DNA of 28,302 bases from JBFHDX01 sp041584475 (GTDB taxonomy: Bacteria; Pseudomonadota; Alphaproteobacteria; UBA8366; JADFVY01), in contig JBFHDX010000044.1 of the NCBI GenBank assembly GCA_041584475.1, positions 1 to 28,302 on the forward strand, written 5' to 3'. Below are positions 15,947 through 26,489 of this stretch, in pieces. The position numbers and the translations under genes were made by a program. Numbering within the stretch: position 1 is the stretch's first letter; each line of letters opens with the position of its first letter. The notes beneath the pieces are model-generated. The model was not told the DNA's origin, did not search any database, and was given only the letters and a program-made list of their open reading frames with translations.

Positions 15947-16863
15947 AGGACCGAGCCAAACTGACCCTCGGGCCGCTGCTGTTCAACTGGCCGGCGCAGT
16001 CGGTGCGGGATTTCTATGCGCGGGTCGCGGACGAGGCACCGATCGACAGCGTCCACCTGGGCGAGATCGTCTGTCCGAAACGGACGCCGTTCCTCGCCGA
16101 CGTCCTCGCCGACGCGGCCGAGAGGTTGGCCCGTGCCGGCAAGGAGGTCGTGTGGTCGACCCAGGCGCTACTCGCGGACGCGCGCGACGTGCGCGCCGCG
16201 CGGACATTGGTGCAGCAGACGGACGGGCTGGTCGAGGCAAACGACGTGACCGCAATGGCCATGCTCGCCGGCCGGCCGCACGTCGTCGGGCCGACGGTCA
16301 ATGTCTACAGCGAGCTGACGCTGGCCTGGATGGCGCGCAACGGCGCGGTTCGCGTCTGTCTGCCGCCGGAGCTCCCGGCGCAGGCCATCGCGGCGCTGGC
16401 CGAGCGCGTGCCCGGAATCGAGCTCGAGTTGCTGGCGTACGGCCGGATGCCGCTGGCCCTCTCGGTGCGCTGCTACCATGCCCGGGCGCACGGGCTGCAC
16501 AAGGATGGATGTCAGTTCGTTTGCGCCGACGATTCCGACGGCATGCCGCTCGAGACGCTCGACGGCGAACCGTTTCTCGCGGTGAACGGGATCCAGACGC
16601 TCTCGCACGCCGTCGTCGACCTCATTCCCGCCGTCGATACGTTGCTCGGCGCCGGCGTCCGGCGTTTCCGCCTGTCGCCGCACCGGGTCGACATGCCGGC
16701 GGTCGCGACGACGTGGCGCGATCTGCTCGACGGCCGCATCGAGGCGGGCGACGGTCGCGACCGCGTCGCAAGACTGACGACATTCGCGGACGTCGCCGAC
16801 GGCTACGTGCACGGACGGGCCGGGGCGACGCGCATTGCGCGAGCCGACGGCCTAGCTCAATAG
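15943..16863 (+). CDS. ubiV: UbiV, U32-family O2-independent ubiquinone hydroxylase subunit
   Basis: A 306-residue U32-family protein. It starts KLTLGPLLFNWPAQSVRDFYARVAD and contains VHLGEIVCPKRTPF (C44) and SVRCYHARAHGLHKDGCQFVC (C177, C190, C194). The 13- and 4-residue spacings match E. coli UbiV C180/C193/C197, and C44 matches C39, so the 4Fe-4S ligands are all present. It forms a heterodimer with UbiU. ATG 15943 is chosen because AAGGG lies six bases upstream; ATG 15937 is an alternative. It is the last gene of the ubiTUV operon and overlaps the convergent next gene by 12 bases. Confidence 0.93.
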   Translation: MKDRAKLTLGPLLFNWPAQSVRDFYARVADEAPIDSVHLGEIVCPKRTPFLADVLADAAERLARAGKEVVWSTQALLADARDVRAARTLVQQTDGLVEANDVTAMAMLAGRPHVVGPTVNVYSELTLAWMARNGAVRVCLPPELPAQAIAALAERVPGIELELLAYGRMPLALSVRCYHARAHGLHKDGCQFVCADDSDGMPLETLDGEPFLAVNGIQTLSHAVVDLIPAVDTLLGAGVRRFRLSPHRVDMPAVATTWRDLLDGRIEAGDGRDRVARLTTFADVADGYVHGRAGATRIARADGLAQ

Positions 16864-17331
16864 GACGGCCTTCAGCGCCTCCGCCGTCGTCGGTGTCACG
16901 TAATAGACGCCGTCGACGATGTCCTTGTGCTCCTTGTCCCAGACCGTGGAGTCGTAGTCCCAGCCGATCAGATGGGCCTTCTTCTCGTCGTCGCCGATCA
17001 GCCGTCGCAGCCGTCTCGTCATCGCGCCCTCGAACAGCGACAGGGCCCGCCAGTGCGAGTCGCCCGTGACCGCCAGGAGCTCCTTCATGCGCGCGCGCCC
17101 GTCCTTGCGTGCGAAGATCTCGAGCCGCTGACGATGGTTTACCGACAGGCCGTGGACCAGCCGTCGCGCGAGGTCGGGCGTCAGGTCGACCGGCTCCTTC
17201 CAGCGCGCCGTTGCCCGCCGCCGCGTGCGGCCCGGTTCCAGCACCTCGGGGCCGGCGAACAGGCCCATGATCTCGCGTTGGGCTTCCGGCGACAGGCGTT
17301 TGAAGTCCGTCGTCTCGATTACGATGCGCAT
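16852..17331 (-). CDS. Uncharacterised protein next to ubiV
   Basis: A soluble 159-residue protein I do not recognise. It begins MRIVIETTDFKRLSPEAQREIMGLFAG, has a basic, proline-containing middle (GRTRRRATARWKEPVDLTPDLARRL), then a helical stretch with many Arg/Lys (FEGAMTRRLRRLIGDDEKKAH), ending IVDGVYYVTPTTAEALKAVLL. There is no signal peptide or membrane segment. The mixture of helices and basic residues would suit a nucleic-acid- or protein-binding role, but that is only an impression. ATG 17331 is preferred over 17370 because AAGGGGG lies upstream at good spacing. The coding bias is the same as its neighbours. It is convergent with ubiV and divergent from cysH. Confidence 0.65.
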   Translation of the reverse strand: MRIVIETTDFKRLSPEAQREIMGLFAGPEVLEPGRTRRRATARWKEPVDLTPDLARRLVHGLSVNHRQRLEIFARKDGRARMKELLAVTGDSHWRALSLFEGAMTRRLRRLIGDDEKKAHLIGWDYDSTVWDKEHKDIVDGVYYVTPTTAEALKAVLLS

Positions 17332-17508
17332 CAGCAATCCCCCTTGTCCGGCTATGCTATGGCATTCCACGCCGGCATGCCACCGGCCAGCCGAATTGCG
17401 GCATCGAGTTGCAGCAGAGCGCCCCTGCCCGAGTTCGAGCGCGAGCGATCGACCTCGGTCGGCTCCGCAGGGATCCGGCGTCGGGCACGCGCGGGCACAA
17501 TAAACATC

Positions 17509-17554
17509 TTAATAACTGTTTAATTGATCAAATCACATCACTCGCAGTTATTAA
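17509..17554. promoter_or_regulatory. Inverted and direct repeats, probable operator upstream of cysH
   Basis: TTAATAACTG (17509-17518) and CAGTTATTAA (17545-17554) form a perfect 10-base inverted repeat with a 26-base spacer. Inside it lies the palindrome TTGATCAA (17524-17531). The octamer TTAATTGA occurs twice, at 17520-17527 and 17551-17558. This density of symmetry immediately upstream of a candidate promoter suggests a regulator site for sulfate assimilation. The regulator (LysR-type CysB-like or Rrf2-type) is not identifiable from sequence. Confidence 0.5.
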
Positions 17555-17583
17555 TTGACAGATTACGAATTTATCTATGTTAA
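17555..17583 (+). promoter_or_regulatory. Candidate sigma-70 promoter for cysH
   Basis: A perfect -35 hexamer TTGACA lies at 17555-17560. Downstream, TATGTT (17576-17581) or TGTTAA (17578-17583) can serve as -10 at spacings of 15 and 17 bases. It directly abuts the right arm of the inverted repeat. Transcription would start near 17590 and leave a leader of about 140 bases before cysH. Confidence 0.45.
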
Positions 17584-17728
17584 TATCGAATGTCGCAGGC
17601 TCCGGGCACGTTGCAGCGGTCGCCTTGGGCGGAAGCGCGACGGACGGCGTCGCGGGCCGGGGCGGGATGGTCCAGGCATCGGCGCGCGGGGCTCTCGAAG
17701 CCCCTCGAAGGACAGCAGGGGTGAACGG

Positions 17729-18490
17729 ATGGTCTCGACTGCCACGGCGAATCACACAGCAGGTCCGGACGAAGCGGCGGCGCTTGCGGTGCGGCGACTG
17801 GAAGAGCTCTACGCCGACAGCTCGGCGCAGGAGCTCGTGAGCGGCCTCATCCGCAAGGAATTCCCGCGTCGCATCGCGCTGGTGTCATCGTTCGGGTCAT
17901 CGGCGGCGGTGCTGCTCAACATGGTTGCGCAAGCCGATCGTCGAACGCCGGTGCTGTTTCTCGACACCGGCAAGCATTTCGGCGAGACGCTGCGCTACCG
18001 CGACGCGCTCGTCGAGCGCCTGGGTCTCGCCGACATGCGCGTCCTTGCGCCGGAGCCCTCGTCGCTCGGCGGCAACGATCCGAATGGCATCCTGTGGATG
18101 AAGCGTCCCGACCTCTGCTGCTTCATTCGCAAGGTCGAGCCGCTGCAGCGGGGTCTCGCCGGCTTTGCAGCCTATTTCAACGGTCGCCGTCGCGAACACG
18201 GTGCGGCGCGGGCGTCCCTGCGCCGGTTCGAGGCAAGCGACGGCCGCGTCAGGATCAATCCGCTTTTCGACTGGAGCGAGTCGGACGTCGACGCGTATTT
18301 CGCGCGTCACCGGCTGCCGCGCCATCCGCTCGAGGAGGACGGCTTCAAGTCGATAGGCTGTCTGCCCTGCACCGATCGGATTGCGCCGGGCGAGTCGACA
18401 CGCGCGGGCCGCTGGCGCGGCAAGGGCAAGACCGAATGCGGAATCCATCTGCCGATCGAGACGTTCAAGGACTTCGGCTCGGGGATCTAG
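17729..18490 (+). CDS. cysH: CysH, assimilatory adenylyl-sulfate (APS) reductase, 4Fe-4S type
   Basis: A 253-residue PAPS/APS reductase. The nucleotide loop is SSFGSSAAVLLNM (about residues 53-65), followed by LFLDTGKHFGETLRYRD. The cysteine pairs C130-C131 (PDLCCFIRK) and C211/C214 (GCLPC) are the 4Fe-4S ligands that mark the APS-reducing type rather than the Fe-S-free PAPS reductase. ECGIH (C237) is the catalytic cysteine that forms the sulfo intermediate. It reduces APS to sulfite in cytoplasmic sulfate assimilation, normally with thioredoxin. ATG 17729 follows AGGGGTG. No other cys gene is adjacent. The gene ends 16 bases from the stop of the convergent efflux pump gene. The substrate-loop segment NGRRREHGAARASL deviates somewhat from the common TGRKR/QGGxRA form but keeps its arginines. 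Confidence 0.92.
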   Translation: MVSTATANHTAGPDEAAALAVRRLEELYADSSAQELVSGLIRKEFPRRIALVSSFGSSAAVLLNMVAQADRRTPVLFLDTGKHFGETLRYRDALVERLGLADMRVLAPEPSSLGGNDPNGILWMKRPDLCCFIRKVEPLQRGLAGFAAYFNGRRREHGAARASLRRFEASDGRVRINPLFDWSESDVDAYFARHRLPRHPLEEDGFKSIGCLPCTDRIAPGESTRAGRWRGKGKTECGIHLPIETFKDFGSGI

Positions 18491-18506
18491 CGGGCGGCCC
18501 GGACCG

Positions 18507-18510
<4 letters not shown>
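18487..18510. terminator. Symmetric stem-loop covering the stops of cysH and the RND gene
   Basis: CTAGCGG (18487-18493) and CCGCTAG (18504-18510) form a perfect 7-base inverted repeat with a 10-base GC-rich loop. Each arm contains the TAG stop codon of one of the two convergent genes. It could end transcription in both directions, though no T tract follows. Confidence 0.45.
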
Positions 18511-21725
<3,215 letters not shown>

Positions 21726-21740
21726 CGTGCGACTCCCGAA

Positions 21741-22724
21741 TCAGGGATGTATCAGTATATCGCCCGGACGCAGGCCCGACAGGATCTCGGCCTGGCCGTC
21801 GAAACGCTGACCGGGCTGGACCATGACCTCGCCCTCGCCCTTTACCATGGCGTACGTGACGCCATAGCGTTGCTGCAGGAACCCGGCCGGAACGATGATC
21901 GTCTCCCGGACGCCGGCGGTGACGTAGACGCGAACCCGTTCACCGACGAAAAAATCACCGAGGCCCGACACTTCGACGTCGGCGACGACACGGCCGTTTC
22001 TCATTTCCGGATAGACCTGGGCAATGAGGCCGTTGCCCAGCGGGTCGCCGCTCTCCGGATCGGCAGGTGCCAAGCCGCGCCCACCGACTCGAACGGTGTC
22101 GCCCTGTGCGATGAAGCGCGCGTGCCTCTCCGGCAGCTCGATTCTGAGGACGTAGCGCTCCGCCGCTATGCTCGCGATCGCCTCGCCCGGCAAGACGAAG
22201 GAGTTTTCCGTGACGTGCACGCGCAAGACCCGCCCGTCCGTCGGCGCCAGGACGGCTCCCTCCGCCAGCTGTTCCGCAAGAACCGCGCGATCGGCCTCGA
22301 CGGCCGCCTGATTGCCGCTGATGACGTCGAGATTGGTCTGCGCCTCGTCGAGGCGCGCCTGACTGACCGCGCCCGTCTTGCGCAACCGCGTCATGCGGTC
22401 GAGCTCGATCTCCGCCAGTTCCTTCTGCGATGCGAGCGAGCGCAACCTCGCATCGATCGCCACCAGCTGGAGCGACAGCTTGGGATCCGCGACCCGGGCA
22501 AGCACGTCACCCTGGCGGACGGCGGCTCCTTCGTCGATCGCAAGGCCGCTGACGGTGCCGCCGATGCGCACCCGCGCGGCGATCACGTCGACGCTCTGGA
22601 CCGTGCCGAATACGGCCTTGAGGTCCTCGATCGTCGTCGCCTCCACGGTGAAGTCCGACTGGGCGTTCGCCGCGGCCGCGAGTGACAGGGCAATCAGCAG
22701 AAGCGCGGTGGAGATCGGTTTCAT
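21741..22724 (-). CDS. RND efflux periplasmic adaptor (membrane-fusion protein)
   Basis: A 327-residue exported HlyD/AcrA-type adaptor. The signal peptide ends near residue 21 (AAAANAQ). The biotinyl-lipoyl halves are VRIGGTVSGLAIDEGAAVRQGDVLARVAD and AVLAPTDGRVLRVHVTENSFV, with a coiled-coil hairpin between them (about 82-150, QLVAIDARLRSLASQKELAEIELDRMTRL). Beta-barrel and membrane-proximal domains follow. It bridges the RND permease to an outer-membrane channel. It is the first gene of the two-gene efflux operon and is transcribed away from the response regulator across 352 bases. The ribosome-binding site is weak (CCGGGTG). Confidence 0.88.
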   Translation of the reverse strand: MKPISTALLLIALSLAAAANAQSDFTVEATTIEDLKAVFGTVQSVDVIAARVRIGGTVSGLAIDEGAAVRQGDVLARVADPKLSLQLVAIDARLRSLASQKELAEIELDRMTRLRKTGAVSQARLDEAQTNLDVISGNQAAVEADRAVLAEQLAEGAVLAPTDGRVLRVHVTENSFVLPGEAIASIAAERYVLRIELPERHARFIAQGDTVRVGGRGLAPADPESGDPLGNGLIAQVYPEMRNGRVVADVEVSGLGDFFVGERVRVYVTAGVRETIIVPAGFLQQRYGVTYAMVKGEGEVMVQPGQRFDGQAEILSGLRPGDILIHP

Positions 22725-23076
22725 CGTTGCACCCGGTCTTTTGCGACAGCGGCGGATAAATATTAGGGAAAACTAATAATACGGGGCTACATAGGCGATG
22801 CAGCCTCATATTCAAGACGTAACGGCGCACAAATGCAAAGCGTTGCGTCGATCTGCCGCGTCGTGCGAACGGCGCCGGCGGTCAGTCCGCCAAGGCCGCG
22901 ATCCACGTCCGCAACGGAACCGGCTTGCAATGGCCTATGGACCAATACATGGTGTGCTGGCAAAATCCTGATGTCTGACAACCATAGAAGGGCGTCCAGG
23001 CGAACGAGACGGTACAAACGAAACGGCATGAAGGAAGCGTCCCCACAAAAAAACACAGCGGGGGCTCGAGGAAGGG
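22725..23076. other. Divergent regulatory region between adaptor and response regulator
   Basis: This 352-base region has no gene I can support. Near the adaptor side is an AT-rich patch with the inverted repeat TATTAG-N6-CTAATA (22761-22778), and its complement strand contains TATTAT, a possible -10 for the efflux operon. The response regulator start is preceded by CGAGGAAGGG, a good ribosome-binding site. Both genes could be controlled from here. Confidence 0.4.
22761..22778. promoter_or_regulatory. Short palindrome upstream of efflux operon
   Basis: TATTAG and CTAATA are perfect complements around GGAAAA. The element lies 37-54 bases before the adaptor ATG and overlaps a possible -10, a location suited to a repressor operator. 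The six-base arms are short, so chance is not excluded. Confidence 0.35.
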
Positions 23077-23727
23077 ATGAAAATACTTATAGCGGACGAC
23101 CATCAGCTGTTGGCCGACGCGCTGACGCAGCTGGTGCATGACAACGAGGCCGATGCCGAAGTCGTGACGGCGTCGTCGCTGGACGACGCGATGGCGACGA
23201 TGGCCCGGGAACCCAAGGTCGAGATCGTCCTCCTCGATTACGATCTGCCAGGCATGGACGGCGTTCAGGGGTTGATGCGGTTTCGCGGGAGCTACCCCGA
23301 CACGCCGTGCGCGATCTTTTCGGGCGACCCCGATTCGGAGGCGGCGTCCGACGCGCTTGCGCATGGCGCTGCGGGTTTCATACCCAAGGACATGTCGGCT
23401 CCCGCCTTCTTCCATGCGATCAAGCTGATCCAGGTTGGTGAGAAATTCATTCCGGCGCAGCTGTACGAGCAGATGGCGACGCGCGCGGTCGCCAAGCGGC
23501 GCTCGGCGCAGATGGCCCGGGAATTCGTGACCGCGAAGGGACTGTCGCGGCGCGAGGTGGACGTCCTGCGGGCACTCGTTCAGGGTATCTCGAACCGGGA
23601 GATCGGCATCCAGCTCGGCGTCGAAGAGGTCACGGTCAAGCTGCACCTGCGTCGCATCTACAAGAAGATCGGCGTCTCGAACCGCACGCAGGCGGTAAAG
23701 TTGGCGATGGCCAACGGTCTCGGGTAA
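23077..23727 (+). CDS. NarL/FixJ-family response regulator (orphan)
   Basis: A 216-residue two-component response regulator. The receiver domain (about 1-120) has the acidic pair D7-D8 (IADDHQ), phospho-acceptor D54 in LLDYDLPGMDG and lysine K104 in FIPKDM. The LuxR-type helix-turn-helix (about 151-212) reads LSRREVDVLRALVQGISNRE, then IGIQLGVEEVTVKLHLRRIYKKIG. It should be a DNA-binding activator controlled by phosphorylation. No histidine kinase gene is in the window. It is divergent from the RND efflux operon, which makes that operon a candidate target. It ends 10 bases before the convergent aldolase gene. Confidence 0.92.
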   Translation: MKILIADDHQLLADALTQLVHDNEADAEVVTASSLDDAMATMAREPKVEIVLLDYDLPGMDGVQGLMRFRGSYPDTPCAIFSGDPDSEAASDALAHGAAGFIPKDMSAPAFFHAIKLIQVGEKFIPAQLYEQMATRAVAKRRSAQMAREFVTAKGLSRREVDVLRALVQGISNREIGIQLGVEEVTVKLHLRRIYKKIGVSNRTQAVKLAMANGLG

Positions 23728-23737
23728 GGGAGCGGGA

Positions 23738-24394
23738 CTACCGCCGGCTGCCGGAGGCGCCGTAACTGCGGAATTTCGCGAGCACGACCCGCATCTCCTC
23801 GGCCGGCAGGATGGCAGGTTCGGCGATCTGCAGCGCCGCACAATATTGGCGCGCGAGCGTCTCGACCTCGATCGCCAGCGCGAACACCGACTCCAGGTCC
23901 CGGTCGACGCAAATCAACCCGTGATTCGCGAGCAGGCACGCCTTTCGGCCCTCGAGCGCGGCGAGCGCATTGTCAGAGAGTTCCTGCGTGCCGAACGTGG
24001 CGTAGGGGGCACAGCGAATCGAATCACCGCCGGCGACCGCGATCATGTAATGGAACGCCGGAATGTCGCGGCGCAGACAGGCGAGCGCCGTGCAGCAGGT
24101 TGGATGCGCATGCAATATCGCCCCGACGTCGTCGCGGCTTCGAACGATGTCGTAATGAAACCGCCATTCGCTTGAAGGTGACCGCTTGCCGTGCGCACGG
24201 CCCTCGCCGTCGACGCGCACGATGTCCTCGGGCCGCATCGTGTCGTACGCCATGCCGCTCGGCGTGATCAGGAGGCCGTCGTCCGTGCGGACGCTGACAT
24301 TGCCGGCGGTGCCCTGGTTGAGCCCCTCGGCGTTCATGCGTCGGCAGGTCTCGATGATGTGCTCGCGAAGCGATTCTTCCGTCGAACGGACCAT
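23738..24394 (-). CDS. Class II aldolase/adducin-family protein (fuculose-phosphate-aldolase-like)
   Basis: A 218-residue zinc aldolase/epimerase/dehydratase-family protein. The zinc ligands are H95 and H97 (AILHAHP) and H158 (LANHGL), with acid/base E76 in PSSEWRFH; positions align with E73/H92/H94/H155 of FucA. The phosphate-binding loop is GTAGNVSVR (about 28-36) with ITPSGMAYD following. The active-site set is complete. Substrates in this family range from sugar phosphates (fuculose-1-P, ribulose-5-P) to methylthioribulose-1-P and 4-carbon acids, and I cannot choose among them. It follows infA and a small membrane protein gene on the same strand. Confidence 0.85.
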   Translation of the reverse strand: MVRSTEESLREHIIETCRRMNAEGLNQGTAGNVSVRTDDGLLITPSGMAYDTMRPEDIVRVDGEGRAHGKRSPSSEWRFHYDIVRSRDDVGAILHAHPTCCTALACLRRDIPAFHYMIAVAGGDSIRCAPYATFGTQELSDNALAALEGRKACLLANHGLICVDRDLESVFALAIEVETLARQYCAALQIAEPAILPAEEMRVVLAKFRSYGASGSRR

Positions 24395-24421
24395 GACTGC
24401 GCCCGGCTGTTGCGGCGCCGG

Positions 24422-24658
24422 CTACGGGGCCGGCCAGTGTCCAGGTGCGCGTCCCTCGCCGATCCGGCATCCGCGGGGCCCGCAGCGCAGCGTGTCGGCC
24501 CGCAATGCCAGGAACAGCGGGACGATGCCGAGCAGTCCGAGCCACCGCAACGCACCGTCGAGCACGAAGAGCAATGAGAGAAATGCCGCTGCCGGCGCCA
24601 GCCGCAGCGTCCATCCGAAGGCCAGCCCCGCTACTGCGAGTATCGTGCGCGGTGACAT
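24422..24658 (-). CDS. Small two-helix membrane protein, unknown function
   Basis: A 78-residue protein with two hydrophobic segments (about residues 5-30, ILAVAGLAFGWTLRLAPAAAF, and 33-52, LDGALRWLGLLGIVPLFLAL). A cytoplasmic or periplasmic tail follows with two cysteines (LRCGPRGCRIG). I do not recognise the family. Either GTG 24664 or ATG 24658 could be the start. It begins within ten bases of the infA stop and ends 27 bases before the aldolase gene, so it appears to be in the same transcript. The coding bias and conserved-looking spacing make it more likely real than not. Confidence 0.5.
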   Translation of the reverse strand: MSPRTILAVAGLAFGWTLRLAPAAAFLSLLFVLDGALRWLGLLGIVPLFLALRADTLRCGPRGCRIGEGRAPGHWPAP

Positions 24659-24666
24659 GTGCACAC

Positions 24667-24885
24667 CTATTTGAAGCGAAAGGTTATGCGACCCTTGGTC
24701 AGGTCGTACGGCGTCATTTCGACGGTGACCCGATCGCCGGCAAGCACGCGGATGCGGTACTTGCGCATCTTGCCCGAGGTATGCGCCAGTACCTCGTGTC
24801 CATTGTCCAGTTCGACCCGGAACGTCGCGTTTGGCAGAATCTCCTGGACCGTTCCCTCGAGTTCGATGAGGTCTTCCTTGGCCAC
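24667..24885 (-). CDS. infA: Translation initiation factor IF-1
   Basis: A 72-residue S1/OB-fold protein with the universal IF-1 sequence: AKEDLIELEGTVQEILPNAT, then FRVELDNGHEVLAHTSGKMR, KYRIRVLAGDRVTVEMTPYD and LTKGRITFRFK. It binds the 30S A site during initiation. The start is GTG 24885, preceded by GAGGGAGA; an ATG further upstream would give a 94-residue product without homology and is rejected. It heads a possible three-gene unit with a small membrane protein and a class II aldolase. Confidence 0.97.
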   Translation of the reverse strand: MAKEDLIELEGTVQEILPNATFRVELDNGHEVLAHTSGKMRKYRIRVLAGDRVTVEMTPYDLTKGRITFRFK

Positions 24886-25118
24886 GTAATCTCCCTCGCC
24901 TGGGCCAGTTCCTGCAACGCGCGCTGAACGACAGACGCAGGTTGTTACCATCTAACGGGTTTGGGGAAAAGGGGCCTTGCAGAGCCGGTCCGGGTCCGGT
25001 GCGAACCGCCGCGGGCGTCGTCCGAGGGCGCTCGAGCCCGTGCCGACGGCCGTCGTCGAGACAGCCGATCCGGGGCCGCCCGCCGCACCGCGATGCTCGC
25101 GGGAATTCCTAATCGGCG

Positions 25119-26489
25119 TTACGCGCCGGCAACGGTCATGCCGTCGATGCGGCAGGTCGGGGCATTGGTTCCGTAGCGGAACTCCAGATCGTCCGCGGGC
25201 GTCAGATGGGCAAACATGTCCTTAAGATTTCCCGCGATGGTGATCTCGCTCACCGGATAGCCGATCGCACCGTCCTCGATCCAAAATCCGGCCGCGCCCC
25301 GGCTGTAGTCGCCGGTCACCATGTTCACGCCCATACCGATCAGCTCGGTGACATAGAGCCCGCGGGCGACGTCGCGGATCAACGCGTCGGGCGTTGCGGC
25401 GCCGGGTTCCAGATAGAGGTTCGTCGTCGCCGGTGACGGTGGCGCCGACGTGCCGCGCGCCGCTCGCCCGGTGGTCGGTCGCCCCAGTTGCCGCGCCGAG
25501 CGCAGGTCGAGCACCCAGTTGCGCAGCACGCCATCCTCGACCAGCGCCATGCGCGGGTTGGCCATGCCCTCCGCATCGAACGGCTTCGACCGCAAACCGC
25601 GGGTCCGGTGCGGATCGTCGACGATGTTGATGCCGCGCGCGAACACGGGTTCGTCCAGCCGATCCTTCAGAAAGCTCGTGCCGCGGGCGATCGACACCCC
25701 GTTTGCCGCCCCGGCGAGGTGCCCGACGAGCGAGCCCGCGACCCGCGGATGATAGACGACCGGGACGCGTGCGGTGGCGACCTTGCGCGCACCCAGCCGA
25801 CGAACCGCGCGCTCGGCCGCGCGTCGCCCGACCGTGGCCGGATCCTCGAGATCCTCGAGGTGAACGGCGCTCGAGAACTCGTAATCGCGCTCCATCGCCG
25901 TGCCCTCGCCGGCCAGAACGGCCGTGCCCACGCTGTGCCGCGAGACCGTGTAGCTGCCGGCGAAGCCGTTCGACGCCAGCAGCGCGATCGACGACATGCT
26001 CCAGCTCGCTTCGGCGCCCTCCGAATTGGTTATGCCGGGGATCGCGCGGGCCGCGTCCTCGCAGGCCTTGGCGCGCTCGGCCAGCGCCACCGTCGTCGGC
26101 TCTTGCGGATCGCAGATGTCGGGGTCGAGCAGGGGGCCGGCGAACACCTCCTCGGCCTGGGCCAGGCCGCAATAGGGGTCTTCCGGCACGAACTCGGCCA
26201 TCGCCAGGGCCCGCTCGACCAGCTCGTCGAGGCTGTCCTTCTTCCAGTCGTTCGACGATGCGATCGCCTGCCGCCGTCCGATCAGCACGCGGATGCCGAG
26301 ATCGCTGTCCTCCGCGCGTTCGAGCCGCTCCCGCTCGCCGAGCCGCTGCGCCACCGACAGCGCGACGCCGCTCACCAGCAGGGCGTCGGCCGCATCGGCG
26401 CCGCGCCGCCTGGCACGCTGCACGAGGTCGTCCAGCAGGGTCAGCATTTCATCCCGCCCATCGCGTCCGAAGAGGAACGGTTCGGTCAT
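25119..26489 (-). CDS. pmbA: PmbA/TldE-family metalloprotease-associated protein
   Basis: A 456-residue protein of the TldD/PmbA family, PmbA (TldE) branch. Typical segments are SDLGIRVLIGRRQAIASSNDW and AVLAGEGTAMERDYEFSSAVHLEDL, followed by GRRAAERAVRRLGARKV and the C-terminal NLYLEPGAATPDALIRD, ELIGMGVNMVTGDYSRGAAGFWI and YPVSEITIAGNLKDMF. No HExxxH zinc motif is present, as expected for the non-catalytic PmbA partner; the metal-binding TldD is not in this window. The TldD/E complex degrades peptides and processes some natural products in E. coli. ATG 26489 follows GGAG; an upstream in-frame extension to 26807 has no homology. It is divergent from the DsrE-family gene. Confidence 0.92.
   Translation of the reverse strand: MTEPFLFGRDGRDEMLTLLDDLVQRARRRGADAADALLVSGVALSVAQRLGERERLERAEDSDLGIRVLIGRRQAIASSNDWKKDSLDELVERALAMAEFVPEDPYCGLAQAEEVFAGPLLDPDICDPQEPTTVALAERAKACEDAARAIPGITNSEGAEASWSMSSIALLASNGFAGSYTVSRHSVGTAVLAGEGTAMERDYEFSSAVHLEDLEDPATVGRRAAERAVRRLGARKVATARVPVVYHPRVAGSLVGHLAGAANGVSIARGTSFLKDRLDEPVFARGINIVDDPHRTRGLRSKPFDAEGMANPRMALVEDGVLRNWVLDLRSARQLGRPTTGRAARGTSAPPSPATTNLYLEPGAATPDALIRDVARGLYVTELIGMGVNMVTGDYSRGAAGFWIEDGAIGYPVSEITIAGNLKDMFAHLTPADDLEFRYGTNAPTCRIDGMTVAGA

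Larger units (their letters stand above)
17332..17728. other. Intergenic region upstream of cysH
   Basis: No gene is supported in these 397 bases. The left part (to about 17495) is GC-rich and unremarkable. From about 17498 to 17590 the sequence becomes strikingly AT-rich and holds the repeats and promoter listed separately. From about 17590 to 17716 is a GC-rich leader, with a small hairpin GGGGCT (17688-17693) / AGCCCC (17699-17704) shortly before the cysH ribosome-binding site AGGGGTG. I do not recognise a riboswitch in the leader. Confidence 0.5.

Noticed and set aside
17590..17728. A possible riboswitch in the cysH leader (SAM- or SAH-type)
   Set aside because: I looked for conserved core sequences and a matching multi-helix fold and saw only one 6-base hairpin.
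24960..25118. A possible tRNA or small RNA gene between infA and pmbA
   Set aside because: GC-rich sequence without a recognisable acceptor stem, T-loop GTTCRA or CCA end; only infA promoter function is expected here.
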